DNA from: Sulfurospirillum sp.
GTDB lineage: Bacteria > Campylobacterota > Campylobacteria > Campylobacterales > QNZT01
Assembly (NCBI GenBank): GCA_024762875.1
Contig: JANTGR010000008.1
Span: forward strand, 1 to 33,319
Length of the DNA stretch: 33,319 bases
Direction: 5' to 3'
Shown: positions 21,737 through 30,191 of the stretch, piece after piece
Position numbering within the stretch: position 1 is the stretch's first letter
Layout: every line of letters begins with the position of its first letter
Made by a program: the position numbers and the translations under genes
Notes under the pieces: generated by a model
What the model saw: the letters and a program-made list of their open reading frames with translations, nothing else
The model's database searches: none
What the model was told of the DNA's origin: nothing

Positions 21737-22962
21737 AGTTCCATTTCCACCATTTTTCCCATTAATATCTCTGCAAACTCGATACCAAAATTATAACTAT
21801 CAAGCAACTCTGTTTCATTGGGTATCAGTTTAATTCTGAGAGGATCCAGAGGCAGTCTGAATTTCAAAGAGCGCATCCTGCCTTGTATCATCTCTGTTCC
21901 TTCCCCTGTCCACCCATAAGAACCAAATACACCGCCGGTTTTGTTTTTATTTTCTATGTAGGCCATACAGGCCAAGAGATCCCAGGCAGGTTTTACAGCA
22001 TCACCGTTTATCGTAGGTGTACCTATGATGATGCCATCACTCTCTTCAAGAAGATCTATCATATTTCGCTCATCCAGTGAGCCCAGATCATACATACTAG
22101 GGCGTATGCCTTCTATGGAGTCTACACCTTCGTAAATCTTTTTAGCCATCTTCTCTGTATTGCCATAACTTGACATATAAAATATAGAGATGATTTTATC
22201 ACCCAAAATAGCTTTTTTATTTTGGGTATTGTTGCTCCACTGATCATACTTATCGATGTATTGTTGAGGATTTTCTCGCAGAACCGGACCGTGAAGCGGT
22301 GCAATCATATCGATCTCAAATTTTTTGTAGAGTTTGAGTGCTTGCATGACAAATTGTTTAAAAGGGCGCATAATATGCTCATAATAGTAACTAAAGGCAT
22401 AATTAAAGTCACCTACTTTATCATTGAATATACGCTCATCATAGTAGTGTGAACCAAAAACATCACCACTAAAGAGTATCTTGTCTTCATGCAGATAGGA
22501 ACTCATGGTATCTGGCCAGTGTAAAAACGGGGTACTCAAAAATTCTATCGTTTTATCACCCAGAGATATTATTTTGCCGGTATTGGCGATTTCAAACTCT
22601 ACATCTTGCTTAAGAAGGGCTTTTAGCATCATAACAGCGCGTCCTGAGATGATAAGTTTTGCCTGAGGTGCTTTGTCCATAAGTTCCAACAGTGCCCCTG
22701 AATGGTCAGGCTCAAGGTGATGCAGTACAATAAATTTGATTTCACTGTAGTCACATACTGCTTCTATCTTTGTGAAAAACTCTTCAGAGAACTCTTTTTT
22801 GACTGTGTCCATCACTGCAACACCTTCACTGCCGCGAATAACATAACTGTTATATGAACTGCCATTGGCTGTTTTCATGATGATGTCAAATGTACGAATA
22901 TGCGGATCAAACACACCGGTAAAGTACACATCTTTTACTAAGTTAACGATCTTGTCTACCAT
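21733..22962 (-). CDS. Flavodiiron protein (A-type flavoprotein)
   Basis: A 409-residue O2- or NO-reducing enzyme. Residues 1-250 form a metallo-beta-lactamase domain with all diiron ligands: H82-x-E84-x-D86-H87 (HLEPDH), H148 (FLHWPDTM), D167 (FSGDVFG) and H224 (PLHGPVL). Residues 255-409 form a flavodoxin domain (IFYMSSYGNTEKMAKKIYEG, then IIIGTPTING and GGVFGSYGWTGEG). It reduces O2 to water without radicals, which would protect nitrogenase. The start at 22962 follows AGGAG; an in-frame start 15 bases earlier lacks a ribosome site. It heads an operon with NifQ-like, MoxR and VWA genes under a sigma-54 promoter. Confidence 0.93.
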   Translation of the reverse strand: MVDKIVNLVKDVYFTGVFDPHIRTFDIIMKTANGSSYNSYVIRGSEGVAVMDTVKKEFSEEFFTKIEAVCDYSEIKFIVLHHLEPDHSGALLELMDKAPQAKLIISGRAVMMLKALLKQDVEFEIANTGKIISLGDKTIEFLSTPFLHWPDTMSSYLHEDKILFSGDVFGSHYYDERIFNDKVGDFNYAFSYYYEHIMRPFKQFVMQALKLYKKFEIDMIAPLHGPVLRENPQQYIDKYDQWSNNTQNKKAILGDKIISIFYMSSYGNTEKMAKKIYEGVDSIEGIRPSMYDLGSLDERNMIDLLEESDGIIIGTPTINGDAVKPAWDLLACMAYIENKNKTGGVFGSYGWTGEGTEMIQGRMRSLKFRLPLDPLRIKLIPNETELLDSYNFGIEFAEILMGKMVEMEL

Positions 22963-22995
22963 GAACGCTCCTATCATCTAAATTTAAAAATCTTA

Positions 22996-23011
22996 TGCAA
23001 GTTTTATTCTC
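22996..23011 (-). promoter_or_regulatory. Sigma-54 promoter of the flavodiiron operon
   Basis: On the minus strand it is GAGAATA-AAAC-TTGCA, 33 bases before the ATG at 22962. It is back-to-back with the porin promoter, only four bases apart. Confidence 0.6.
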
Positions 23012-23015
23012 AATC

Positions 23016-23031
23016 TAGAATGATCTTTGCA
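23016..23031 (+). promoter_or_regulatory. Sigma-54 promoter of the porin-modA unit
   Basis: TAGAATG-ATCT-TTGCA is an exact fit to the island pattern, 31 bases before the porin start. Confidence 0.68.
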
Positions 23032-23062
23032 TTAAACAATGCAATACTTATAAAGAGATTGT

Positions 23063-24490
23063 ATGCGTATTTTGTTTGGTTTGTTTATGGTAATGGTAGA
23101 GGCAAAGACAGTTGCTGCCAATCAGTTATCGTCAAATATGCAGCGTTATCTCCAAATGCCAAATAATGTGGATACAATAAAAGAAGTTTTTCAAAATGGC
23201 TGCTTTTATGGGAGACTGCGTTTGAATTCTTTTTTCAGTGATAAAGGTCAAAAACATTATGTGATCGGCGAGGGAGGCAGTTTGATTTTTAAAAGTGCTT
23301 TTTTTGACAGAGTAGGTTTTACAGCAGCTCTTTATACTACACAAAATATCTGGCATATGGATGATGAATATGCCGCATCTTATAAAGCAGGCAAAGGTGT
23401 GTTAAGTCGTTATGATGTGTTGTCAAATAGTCGCTACGGCATTACATCTTTAGCACAAGCATATCTACAGTATAAGAACAAAGATTTTTCTCTTAAAATG
23501 GGACGATTTTTATTTGAGAGTTTTTTAACACGAAGCAATGACACCAAAATGATTCCAAATTGTTTTCAAGGTATCTCTATCGCTGGAAAACTATCTGCAA
23601 AGACAGACTATTCTGGAGCATATCTCACTAAACAAAAACTCAGAGACCATTCAACATGGCATCATCTTCTAGCATATGGGGACAGACCAAATGACGCTTA
23701 TGCTGAATATCTTGAAAATGATGATCCGGCAATGCATCAAGGTTTGAGACTTTCGCGCTTGCAAAAAGCCGGCATAGAAGATAGGCTGATTGTGATTGAA
23801 TCACAAAGCAGGGAGATTGAAAACCTTTTTGTAAGATTAAATTATACAGCAGTGCCAAATCTTATTTCATCTGCAACTATTGATCTTGCTTATGGATTTG
23901 GATTTGATAAAATCAAAATAGCACCAGCTTGCCGATATATGAGGCAGTTTGATGATGGTGCAGGATCAATTGCCGGAGCAAACCTGAAGAACAATACTGT
24001 AGGCTATCGCTATCCAGAGAGTTTGGACAGTACACTTTGGGGAATGAAGGTAGATATAAGAGATGATATTTGGAAGGTGCGTCTGGGGTTTACTGAAGTA
24101 TTGGACAGGGGAGATATCATCGCTCCCTGGAGAGGATTCCCTACTGCAGGATTTACGCGTGCTATGGCACAGTATAATTGGTATGCCAATACAAAAACTA
24201 CAATGTTAAGAATCGATTATGATTTTGCTAAAGCAGGATTGATATCCAATTTGAAGATATTTATGCGATTTGCTATACAGGATTTTGATGATGACAAGGC
24301 TGGTGTGATAGCAGACAATAATGTAGCAACACTGGATATTTTAAAAGAGTTTGATACATTTGAAAATCTTTTTTTAAAAATGCGTTTGGCACATGTTGAG
24401 GGTGATAAAGAAACGTTTGCAAAAGATGGCATGCTTAAAGCAGATCCATCTTATGATGAGTTTAGATTGGAGATCAATTATTTATTTTAA
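23063..24490 (+). CDS. OprD-family outer-membrane porin
   Basis: A 475-residue outer-membrane beta-barrel protein resembling OprD-type porins of Campylobacterota: a short hydrophobic leader (MRILFGLFMVMVEA), alternating beta strands (FYGRLRLNSFF, LAQAYLQYKNKDFSLKMGRFLF), and a terminal Phe (EINYLF), as outer-membrane barrels require for assembly. The leader is short and lacks a clear lysine-rich start, so the exact cleavage site is unsure. Ten bases after its stop comes modA, both under one sigma-54 promoter. That context suggests it lets molybdate (or another nif-related solute) cross the outer membrane. Confidence 0.8.
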   Translation: MRILFGLFMVMVEAKTVAANQLSSNMQRYLQMPNNVDTIKEVFQNGCFYGRLRLNSFFSDKGQKHYVIGEGGSLIFKSAFFDRVGFTAALYTTQNIWHMDDEYAASYKAGKGVLSRYDVLSNSRYGITSLAQAYLQYKNKDFSLKMGRFLFESFLTRSNDTKMIPNCFQGISIAGKLSAKTDYSGAYLTKQKLRDHSTWHHLLAYGDRPNDAYAEYLENDDPAMHQGLRLSRLQKAGIEDRLIVIESQSREIENLFVRLNYTAVPNLISSATIDLAYGFGFDKIKIAPACRYMRQFDDGAGSIAGANLKNNTVGYRYPESLDSTLWGMKVDIRDDIWKVRLGFTEVLDRGDIIAPWRGFPTAGFTRAMAQYNWYANTKTTMLRIDYDFAKAGLISNLKIFMRFAIQDFDDDKAGVIADNNVATLDILKEFDTFENLFLKMRLAHVEGDKETFAKDGMLKADPSYDEFRLEINYLF

Positions 24491-24499
24491 GGAGAAAAG

Positions 24500-25243
24500 A
24501 TGAAAAGTATCGTGCTGCTATTGTTGATGACCACATATGGCATAGGAAGTGTGATAAAGATTGCTGTTGCTGCAAATGTTTCTTATGCTATGGAAGAATT
24601 GATAAAAGAATTTCATAAACAACATCCGAATGTTAAAGTCAAAGTGACACTTGGCAGTAGTGGAAAATTGACTGCGCAGATTTATCATGGGGCACCTTTT
24701 GATATCTTTTTATCTGCGGATATGAAATACCCTGCATATCTGTATAAATCGGCTATGGCGATAACAAAGCCCCGCGTTTATGCACAGGGTAGTTTAGCCT
24801 ATCTTACACGTTTAAAAATTGACTGGTCACAAGGAGCACATGTACTTGAAAATAGGATGATAAAGAAAATTGCTCTGGCAAATCCCAAAACAGCGCCTTA
24901 TGGCAAAGCGGCAGTTGAAGTGATGAAAAATTCAAAACTGTATGAAAAGGTTTCAAGCAAATTTATCTATGCGGAGTCTGTATCTCAAACAGTTGTTTAT
25001 ACCTTAAGTGCTGCAGATATAGGGTTTGTAGCCAAATCATCTCTTTATTCCCCGAAAATGGCTCAATATAAAAAAGGTGTCAATTGGGTAGATGTCAATA
25101 CTTCACGCTACACTCCCATTGCGCAGGGTATTGTGATACTCAAAGGCGGCAAATCAAATAAGGATGTACGGGTGTTTTATGATTTTATCTTTTCCAAAGA
25201 AGCGCAAAATATACTTTATGCTTATGGGTATAGATTGCCATAA
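24500..25243 (+). CDS. modA: Molybdate-binding periplasmic protein ModA
   Basis: A 247-residue substrate-binding protein of an ABC importer. After a signal peptide (MKSIVLLLLMTTYGIG), the mature part begins KIAVAANVSYAMEELIKEF, with the Ser-containing LGSSGKLTAQI and GAPFDIFLSAD typical of ModA oxyanion sites; later AYGYRLP ends the protein. It starts nine bases after the porin stop region with AAGGAG. No modB or modC follows; the next gene is convergent four bases away. It therefore must use a permease encoded elsewhere. It would supply Mo for FeMo-co under nif control. Confidence 0.9.
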   Translation: MKSIVLLLLMTTYGIGSVIKIAVAANVSYAMEELIKEFHKQHPNVKVKVTLGSSGKLTAQIYHGAPFDIFLSADMKYPAYLYKSAMAITKPRVYAQGSLAYLTRLKIDWSQGAHVLENRMIKKIALANPKTAPYGKAAVEVMKNSKLYEKVSSKFIYAESVSQTVVYTLSAADIGFVAKSSLYSPKMAQYKKGVNWVDVNTSRYTPIAQGIVILKGGKSNKDVRVFYDFIFSKEAQNILYAYGYRLP

Positions 25244-25247
25244 ATGT

Positions 25248-25550
25248 TTACTTGATAAACAGTGTCAAAAAGTCATAAACATCGCTAAGGAAAAACCGTT
25301 TGTTATCACGATCCTCAAAGTGCCCAATCCAGCCTGCATCACCTTTGGCAATCTCTCTTGAAGGTAAGACAAACTCAATATGCGGCAGTTTGGTTTTCAG
25401 CACAGTAGCGTTGTTAATAGCATCTACAACATCATCAAAAAGAAGATCTATTTTAAAAGGGTCTTTAACAAGATAAAGTTTCGCATCCAAGCCTAGTTTG
25501 TGAAATATGGCAAGAATATTTTGTGCCTCTTCTTTCATGATCTCATCCAT
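25248..25550 (-). CDS. Small unknown protein at the end of the peroxidase operon
   Basis: A 100-residue soluble protein of no recognised family. It alternates helices and strands (NILAIFHKLGLDAKLYLVKD, then DDVVDAINNATVL, HIEFVLPSREI, WIGHFEDRDNKRFFLSD). It overlaps the alanine dehydrogenase gene by eight bases. It converges on modA with a 4-base gap and no visible terminator between. Confidence 0.65.
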   Translation of the reverse strand: MDEIMKEEAQNILAIFHKLGLDAKLYLVKDPFKIDLLFDDVVDAINNATVLKTKLPHIEFVLPSREIAKGDAGWIGHFEDRDNKRFFLSDVYDFLTLFIK

Positions 25551-26640
25551 ATGGTGTAAAGTCCATATGATGTGCCAAAGAAACTGCTTTATTGGTCAGT
25601 TTTCCCTTATAGGTGTTCAGTGCACTGATGAAATGCGGATCTTTCTCTTCCAGGACTGACAGACCCTTGTTAGCGAGGATTTTGGTATAACGCAGTGTAG
25701 CATTACTAAGTGCTATAGTAGAGCTTTGCGGGTAATTTCCAGGCATATTGGCTACACAGTAGTGTATAATACCATCTATAGTATAGATAGGGTCTTCATG
25801 TGTCGTGGCATGTGATGTTTCAAAACAACCGCCTTGATCGATAGAAACATCTACCATAACAGATCCTTTTTTCATCAGTTTTAGCATCTCTTTGGTGATA
25901 AGCTTTGGTGCCTTCTCTCCTGCTAAGAGTACTGTACCGATGACGATATCTACTTCTTGTAAAAGTGTCTCTATACTCTCTTTGGTACTATAGAGCGTCT
26001 GGACATTTGCAGGCATTACGTCATCCAGGTATTTTAAACGTTCCATGTCGATATCCAAAACAGTGACATAGGTTCCCAAAGCACTTGCAACATCTGCTGC
26101 TGCTTTGCCTGCAACACCACCGCCAAGAACCATCACACTTATTTTGGGTGTTCCGACTGCACCGGCTGAGAGTTTCCCTATGCCTCCAAAATACTTCCCT
26201 AGATAGAAAGAGGCATTGATCATCGCCATCTTACCTGCGATTTCACTCATTGGCTCAAGCAGTGGCAGTTTGCCGTTATGCAGTAGTGTTTCGTAGGCAA
26301 AAGCAGTGATATTTTTAGTGAGTAAAAACTCTGTTAATTCTCTGTCTGCTGCAATATGCAAGTATGTAAAAAGCAGTTGATTTTCACGAAATCTATGATA
26401 CTCTTCTTGAATAGGTTCTTTTACTTTGACGATGAGTTCAGCCTTTTTAAAAAGGGTCTCTACATCACAGAGTATTGCACCAGCATCCAGATAAGCTTCA
26501 TCTTCGAAGCCGCTTCCAATACCAGCGTTGTTTTCCACATATATCGTATGCCCGAGGGCTACAAGTTCTTTGACGTTTGCCGGAGTCATACTGACTCTAA
26601 ACTCTTTTGTTTTTATCTCTTTTGGTATGCCTATATGCAT
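25543..26640 (-). CDS. ald: Alanine dehydrogenase
   Basis: A 365-residue NAD-dependent alanine dehydrogenase, which interconverts alanine with pyruvate plus ammonia. MHIGIPKEIKTKEFRVSMTP at the start, the catalytic Lys in LIVKVKEP, His in FTYLHIAAD, and the NAD-binding SVMVLGGGVAGKAAADVA (about residues 168-185) are all characteristic. Length is normal. The start at 26640 follows GAGGGAG; an in-frame ATG 15 bases earlier lies in the preceding gene's end. In a nif-linked operon it could assimilate newly fixed ammonia into alanine or recycle it; that is inference. Confidence 0.94.
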   Translation of the reverse strand: MHIGIPKEIKTKEFRVSMTPANVKELVALGHTIYVENNAGIGSGFEDEAYLDAGAILCDVETLFKKAELIVKVKEPIQEEYHRFRENQLLFTYLHIAADRELTEFLLTKNITAFAYETLLHNGKLPLLEPMSEIAGKMAMINASFYLGKYFGGIGKLSAGAVGTPKISVMVLGGGVAGKAAADVASALGTYVTVLDIDMERLKYLDDVMPANVQTLYSTKESIETLLQEVDIVIGTVLLAGEKAPKLITKEMLKLMKKGSVMVDVSIDQGGCFETSHATTHEDPIYTIDGIIHYCVANMPGNYPQSSTIALSNATLRYTKILANKGLSVLEEKDPHFISALNTYKGKLTNKAVSLAHHMDFTPYG

Positions 26641-26641
26641 G

Positions 26642-27904
26642 TTATGCTCCCTCATTTTCCCCGATACAAAAGCAGTATATTATATCATTTTCTGTTTGTA
26701 GAAATGTTTTGGTGTCATCGTCAAAATAGGCACCAACACCACTACAGCCGATGTTGTGTTCTGTACAAAAAAGGTAGAGTTCATGCGCCAAAATACCAGC
26801 ATCATAAAATGTCTGGCTGGAGATGAAAGAATCAGAAAGAAAAAGAACTCCTGCACTTGTATTTGCTATGGCTTGGCTAAGTAACAAGTCACTGACTTCA
26901 TGAACGAAGCTACCTTCTTTTAGTAGAGTCTCTTGATGGTATATGCCCAAAGGTTGGTTTTTGCTTTTAAGTAAGGCAAAATGCCAATCAAGTGAATTCT
27001 CTACTCTTGAGAGTCTATGCAAAAAAAGTTCCAGTGTGGATGTGTCGATAGGATTTGCAGTGAATTTTCTAGCAGATCGTCGTTTTTGTATCAGAAGGCT
27101 TAATGTTTTTCTATCATGATAAGGCAGCGAAGTATCTGAAATATTTTTGTCATGATAGGGTGTAAAATCTTTTAATATCTCTTCAAGTTTGGCGTTAGGA
27201 AAGAAATAATCCGTTGCTTGTACCTGCATACAATTTTGTCGGGGTGGTGTCACCTCTCTTTTCAGTGGTGAGACTAATGCCGCAGCAGCCAACAACTGTT
27301 CACCCTGCATTAAACCCAGGTATTTTTCTACTGCTTTATGTTTGCTGCTTTGTAAAAATGTGAGATTTTTATCATGATAGGCAGATAGATGTTTTAGCGC
27401 ACCGATCTGATGTCCCATATCCAAAAGAAGATATCTCCACGCACGCATATTGTATTTCCATGAGGAACGAAAATAGACACTGGAAAAGAAAATAAATATG
27501 CCTTCTTGCCGCAGGGTGTAGTCAAAGAAGTGTTCAACGCCATCTTTTTCTATCTCCCCGATGAGAACAAGTTGGTTTTTTTCGACATCAAGATGGTAGA
27601 TGCCGCTGAGTTTTCCAGGAATTTTTCTAAGCTGCAGGTATATTTCGACAGGATGCAGATTGCCGGCGGAGGGGACATTGAGTTTGTGATAAGGTTTAGA
27701 CCCCATCATACTGGTATGGGTGATACAACGAAGAGACAGCAAAAATTGATCAAAAGGATCTTTTGCATCTAAAAGATATGAAAAAAGAAAATGCGGATAT
27801 CTTTTAAATAAGCAAGGCTGCTCCCTCCATTCTATCAGCGTTTTGGAAGAGTTTGCTAATTCTCGTGTTAACTTAGTTGCCTCAAACGCTTCCTTAAGTG
27901 ACAA
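26642..27904 (-). CDS. Tandem nitroreductase (SagB-type) protein
   Basis: A 420-residue protein with two nitroreductase-like (FMN) domains in a row. Domain 1 covers about residues 60-220 (LNVPSAGNLHPVEIYLQL, YNMRAWRYLLLDMGHQIGAL). Domain 2 covers about residues 265-415 (LIQKRRSARKFTANPID, FYDAGILAHELYLFCTEHNIGCSGVGAYFDD). This is the SagB-type layout, known in peptide oxidation but also in proteins of unknown role. It starts with TTG directly after the peroxidase stop codon. Within the operon its job may be redox-related; the substrate is unknown. Two TATCATGATA palindromes lie inside. Confidence 0.82.
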   Translation of the reverse strand: MSLKEAFEATKLTRELANSSKTLIEWREQPCLFKRYPHFLFSYLLDAKDPFDQFLLSLRCITHTSMMGSKPYHKLNVPSAGNLHPVEIYLQLRKIPGKLSGIYHLDVEKNQLVLIGEIEKDGVEHFFDYTLRQEGIFIFFSSVYFRSSWKYNMRAWRYLLLDMGHQIGALKHLSAYHDKNLTFLQSSKHKAVEKYLGLMQGEQLLAAAALVSPLKREVTPPRQNCMQVQATDYFFPNAKLEEILKDFTPYHDKNISDTSLPYHDRKTLSLLIQKRRSARKFTANPIDTSTLELFLHRLSRVENSLDWHFALLKSKNQPLGIYHQETLLKEGSFVHEVSDLLLSQAIANTSAGVLFLSDSFISSQTFYDAGILAHELYLFCTEHNIGCSGVGAYFDDDTKTFLQTENDIIYCFCIGENEGA

Positions 27905-28450
27905 TTAGACACTCATCCAATTTTCATGTGTGTGTCCGGTCTGTTTTGTATTGACCAGTTCTTCTACTGCTTTGATACAAGCATCATAATTGACTTCATC
28001 AACAATTTCAGGGACAATTTCACGATAGTTTATGATACCTTCGCGATCAACCAGAAAAACAGCTCTTGCCAATCTGTCTTTGAGCTTTCCATCACTGATA
28101 AGCAGTCCAAATTTTTTAGCGAAGTTTCTATCTTTGTCTATCATGATAGAAGCATTTTCAATCTTTTCTCTGGCGATAAAGTCGGTGACAAATTCACTGT
28201 CATCCGTGGTTATCATGATAGTATTTAGTTTTTTAAAATCAGCAATAAGATCGTTAAACTTTTTAGCACCCAGAGAACAGACTTCTGTTTTAAGCGATGG
28301 TATCGCAATGAGCAGTTGGTTATCAGGTGCAATCATACCGATAACACTCTGTTCACCCTCTGTATTATATACTTTGGCAGCAGGTGCTTCTGCGCCAACT
28401 TGTCTCTCTTTGCCTAATAGTGCAACATTTTGTCCATGTACTGTGATATC
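27905..28450 (-). CDS. tpx: Thiol peroxidase (Tpx-type peroxiredoxin) lacking the usual resolving Cys
   Basis: A 181-residue atypical 2-Cys peroxiredoxin fold that reduces peroxides. The peroxidatic Cys is C59 in IPSLKTEVCS, as in Tpx; VTLQGN-like and VGAEAPAAKVYN segments at the N-terminus agree. The second Cys, which in Tpx lies in the helix near FxxxxFC-x-x-E-x-I-E-N, is replaced (the segment reads SEFVTDFIAREKIEN), so the enzyme may work as a 1-Cys type or use the Cys near residue 162. The start at 28450 follows AAGGATCATC. It heads a minus-strand operon under a sigma-54 promoter, divergent from nifA. Confidence 0.86.
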   Translation of the reverse strand, partial: DITVHGQNVALLGKERQVGAEAPAAKVYNTEGEQSVIGMIAPDNQLLIAIPSLKTEVCSLGAKKFNDLIADFKKLNTIMITTDDSEFVTDFIAREKIENASIMIDKDRNFAKKFGLLISDGKLKDRLARAVFLVDREGIINYREIVPEIVDEVNYDACIKAVEELVNTKQTGHTHENWMSV

Positions 28451-28476
28451 CATGATGATCCTTTTCAGAGCAGATA

Positions 28477-28492
28477 TGCAAAAAATGTTCTT
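28477..28492 (-). promoter_or_regulatory. Sigma-54 promoter of the tpx operon
   Basis: On the minus strand it is AAGAACA-TTTT-TTGCA, 26 bases before the tpx ATG. It is nearly identical to the ferredoxin promoter at 30141. Confidence 0.7.
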
Positions 28493-28523
28493 AATAAGTG
28501 CATAAAAAATAGTCATATTTTAG

Positions 28524-28553
28524 TTGAATAATAATGCAAATATAAGGTATAAT
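28524..28553 (+). promoter_or_regulatory. Sigma-70 promoter of nifA
   Basis: The -35 TTGAAT (28524-28529) and the -10 TATAAT (28548-28553) are spaced by 18 bases. The nifA start is 18 bases beyond. There is no sigma-54 box in register, so nifA is probably made independently of its own regulon. Confidence 0.68.
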
Positions 28554-28571
28554 TTCTTACAAAGGTGAATC

Positions 28572-30137
28572 ATGTCAGATAGAATTGCACTACTAGAACA
28601 GGAATTGGATCTATTGTATGAAATTGTTACAGAGCTCAATCAAGAGGCGGATGAAAGTGTTGCACTAGAGCGTAGTATGCGCCTTTTGAAGCAGTATTCC
28701 TACCTTGACAGATGTGCACTTTTCACAGCCGATGAAGAACAAAGTGAGCTGAAGCTTTATGTTTCTATGGGGCTGAGAGAACAGCAAAAGCAGATGGCGG
28801 TTTATAAATTTGGCGAGGGTGCTACGGGACTTGCGGCACAGAGTGGTGAACCGGTGGTCATCGAAAATGTACACAACGCAATCAATTATCTCAATAAAGT
28901 AGGCAGCATATCCTCAAATATGATCTCTTATATCGCTGTTCCTTTGCTGCAGGGCGAGCGTGTGTTGGGTGTCATTAGTGCAAATATGACCCATAAAACA
29001 CCATATAGTGTGGATGAAATAGTACGGATGTTTAGTATTATAGGGGCTATTTTTACCAAGATATTTGTCACTAAACATACGCTTCAAAATGAAAAAAATG
29101 CCATAGAAGCACTCAATAGCTACTATAAAGAAGAATTTACAGCAAATAATAAGTTTGAAAATATCATTGGCAAAAGCAAAAAGATGCAACAGATATTTCA
29201 GATACTTCAAACCATATCACCGACCCAGGCAACTGTATTGATTCGAGGTGAGACAGGAACCGGTAAAGAGTTAATAGCCAATGCAATACATAACCTGAGT
29301 GAGCGAAAAAATGCTCCATTTATCAAGCTAAATTGTGCAGCTATCAGTGATACACTGTTGGAAAGTGAACTTTTCGGACATGAAAAGGGTGCCTTTACAG
29401 ATGCAAAAGAGATGCGAAAAGGGCGCTTTGAACTGGCGCATAAGGGTACGATCTTTTTAGATGAGATTGGTGATATATCGGAGTCATTGCAGGTGAAGCT
29501 TCTGCGTATACTCCAAGAGCAGGAGTTTGAACGGGTAGGCGGGAGTCAAACTGTCAAAGTAGATGTCAGAATCGTAGCTGCGACCAATAGAAATCTTGAA
29601 CAGATGGTCAAAGAGGGAGAATTTAGAGAGGATTTATACTACAGACTCAATGTTATTCCCGTCAATTTACCACCGCTCAGAGATCGTTATGAAGATGTGA
29701 AATTGTTGATCTTTTACTATTTTGATAGATATAAAATGGAGTATAAAAAGCAGATGCACATTCCCAAAGAGGCTTTGGAGATACTACTCAATTATCCCTG
29801 GCCTGGAAACATCAGGGAACTTCAAAATACCATGGAGAGATTGGTGCTGATTTGTCCGGCTGGTGATGTGGAGATAGATATGTTAAATCATGTTTTACCG
29901 TATAACTATCAAAAAATGTATATGCAGGATATAGCACCAAAAGAACAAAAAAGTACGCCTGTTGTCGAAGAAGAGACTGTCCCTATGACACAGGAGGGGA
30001 TGCATCGCATCGAAAAAGAAGCTATCGTGACGGCTTTAGAAGAGTGTCATGGTATTCAAGCCAAAGCCGCAAAAAAACTGGGAATGTCAGCAAGACAAAT
30101 TGGCTATAAAATCAAAAAATATGGCATCATCATTTAG
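28572..30137 (+). CDS. nifA: NifA, sigma-54-dependent activator of nif genes
   Basis: A 521-residue bacterial enhancer-binding protein. Residues 20-165 form a GAF domain (FGEGATGLAAQSGEPVVIENV). Residues 195-430 form the AAA+ domain with Walker A GETGTGKE (226-233), the sigma-54-contacting GAFTDA (273-278) and Walker B GTIFLDEIGD (292-301). A Fis-type helix-turn-helix ends the protein (KAAKKLGMSARQIGYKIKKYG). It lacks the Cys motif that makes rhizobial NifA O2-sensitive, and no nifL is visible, so how O2 and ammonia control it is open. It has its own sigma-70 promoter and lies directly before the ferredoxin promoter. Confidence 0.93.
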   Translation: MSDRIALLEQELDLLYEIVTELNQEADESVALERSMRLLKQYSYLDRCALFTADEEQSELKLYVSMGLREQQKQMAVYKFGEGATGLAAQSGEPVVIENVHNAINYLNKVGSISSNMISYIAVPLLQGERVLGVISANMTHKTPYSVDEIVRMFSIIGAIFTKIFVTKHTLQNEKNAIEALNSYYKEEFTANNKFENIIGKSKKMQQIFQILQTISPTQATVLIRGETGTGKELIANAIHNLSERKNAPFIKLNCAAISDTLLESELFGHEKGAFTDAKEMRKGRFELAHKGTIFLDEIGDISESLQVKLLRILQEQEFERVGGSQTVKVDVRIVAATNRNLEQMVKEGEFREDLYYRLNVIPVNLPPLRDRYEDVKLLIFYYFDRYKMEYKKQMHIPKEALEILLNYPWPGNIRELQNTMERLVLICPAGDVEIDMLNHVLPYNYQKMYMQDIAPKEQKSTPVVEEETVPMTQEGMHRIEKEAIVTALEECHGIQAKAAKKLGMSARQIGYKIKKYGIII

Positions 30138-30140
30138 CTG

Positions 30141-30156
30141 TAGAACATTTTTTGCA
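30141..30156 (+). promoter_or_regulatory. Sigma-54 promoter of the ferredoxin cluster
   Basis: TAGAACA-TTTT-TTGCA is the best match of all, three bases after the nifA stop codon and 35 before the first ferredoxin start. Confidence 0.75.
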
Positions 30157-30191
30157 TACTCTCTTATATCTTAAAAGTATAAGGAGAAAAT

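Noticed and set aside
28032-28505. 157-codon plus-strand frame opposite the tpx gene
   Set aside because: Antisense to a recognised peroxiredoxin, with composition of a reverse-frame shadow.
28524-28545. Sigma-54 site before nifA (TTGAATA-ATA-ATGCA)
   Set aside because: Spacing is one base short; the same bases form a better sigma-70 promoter.
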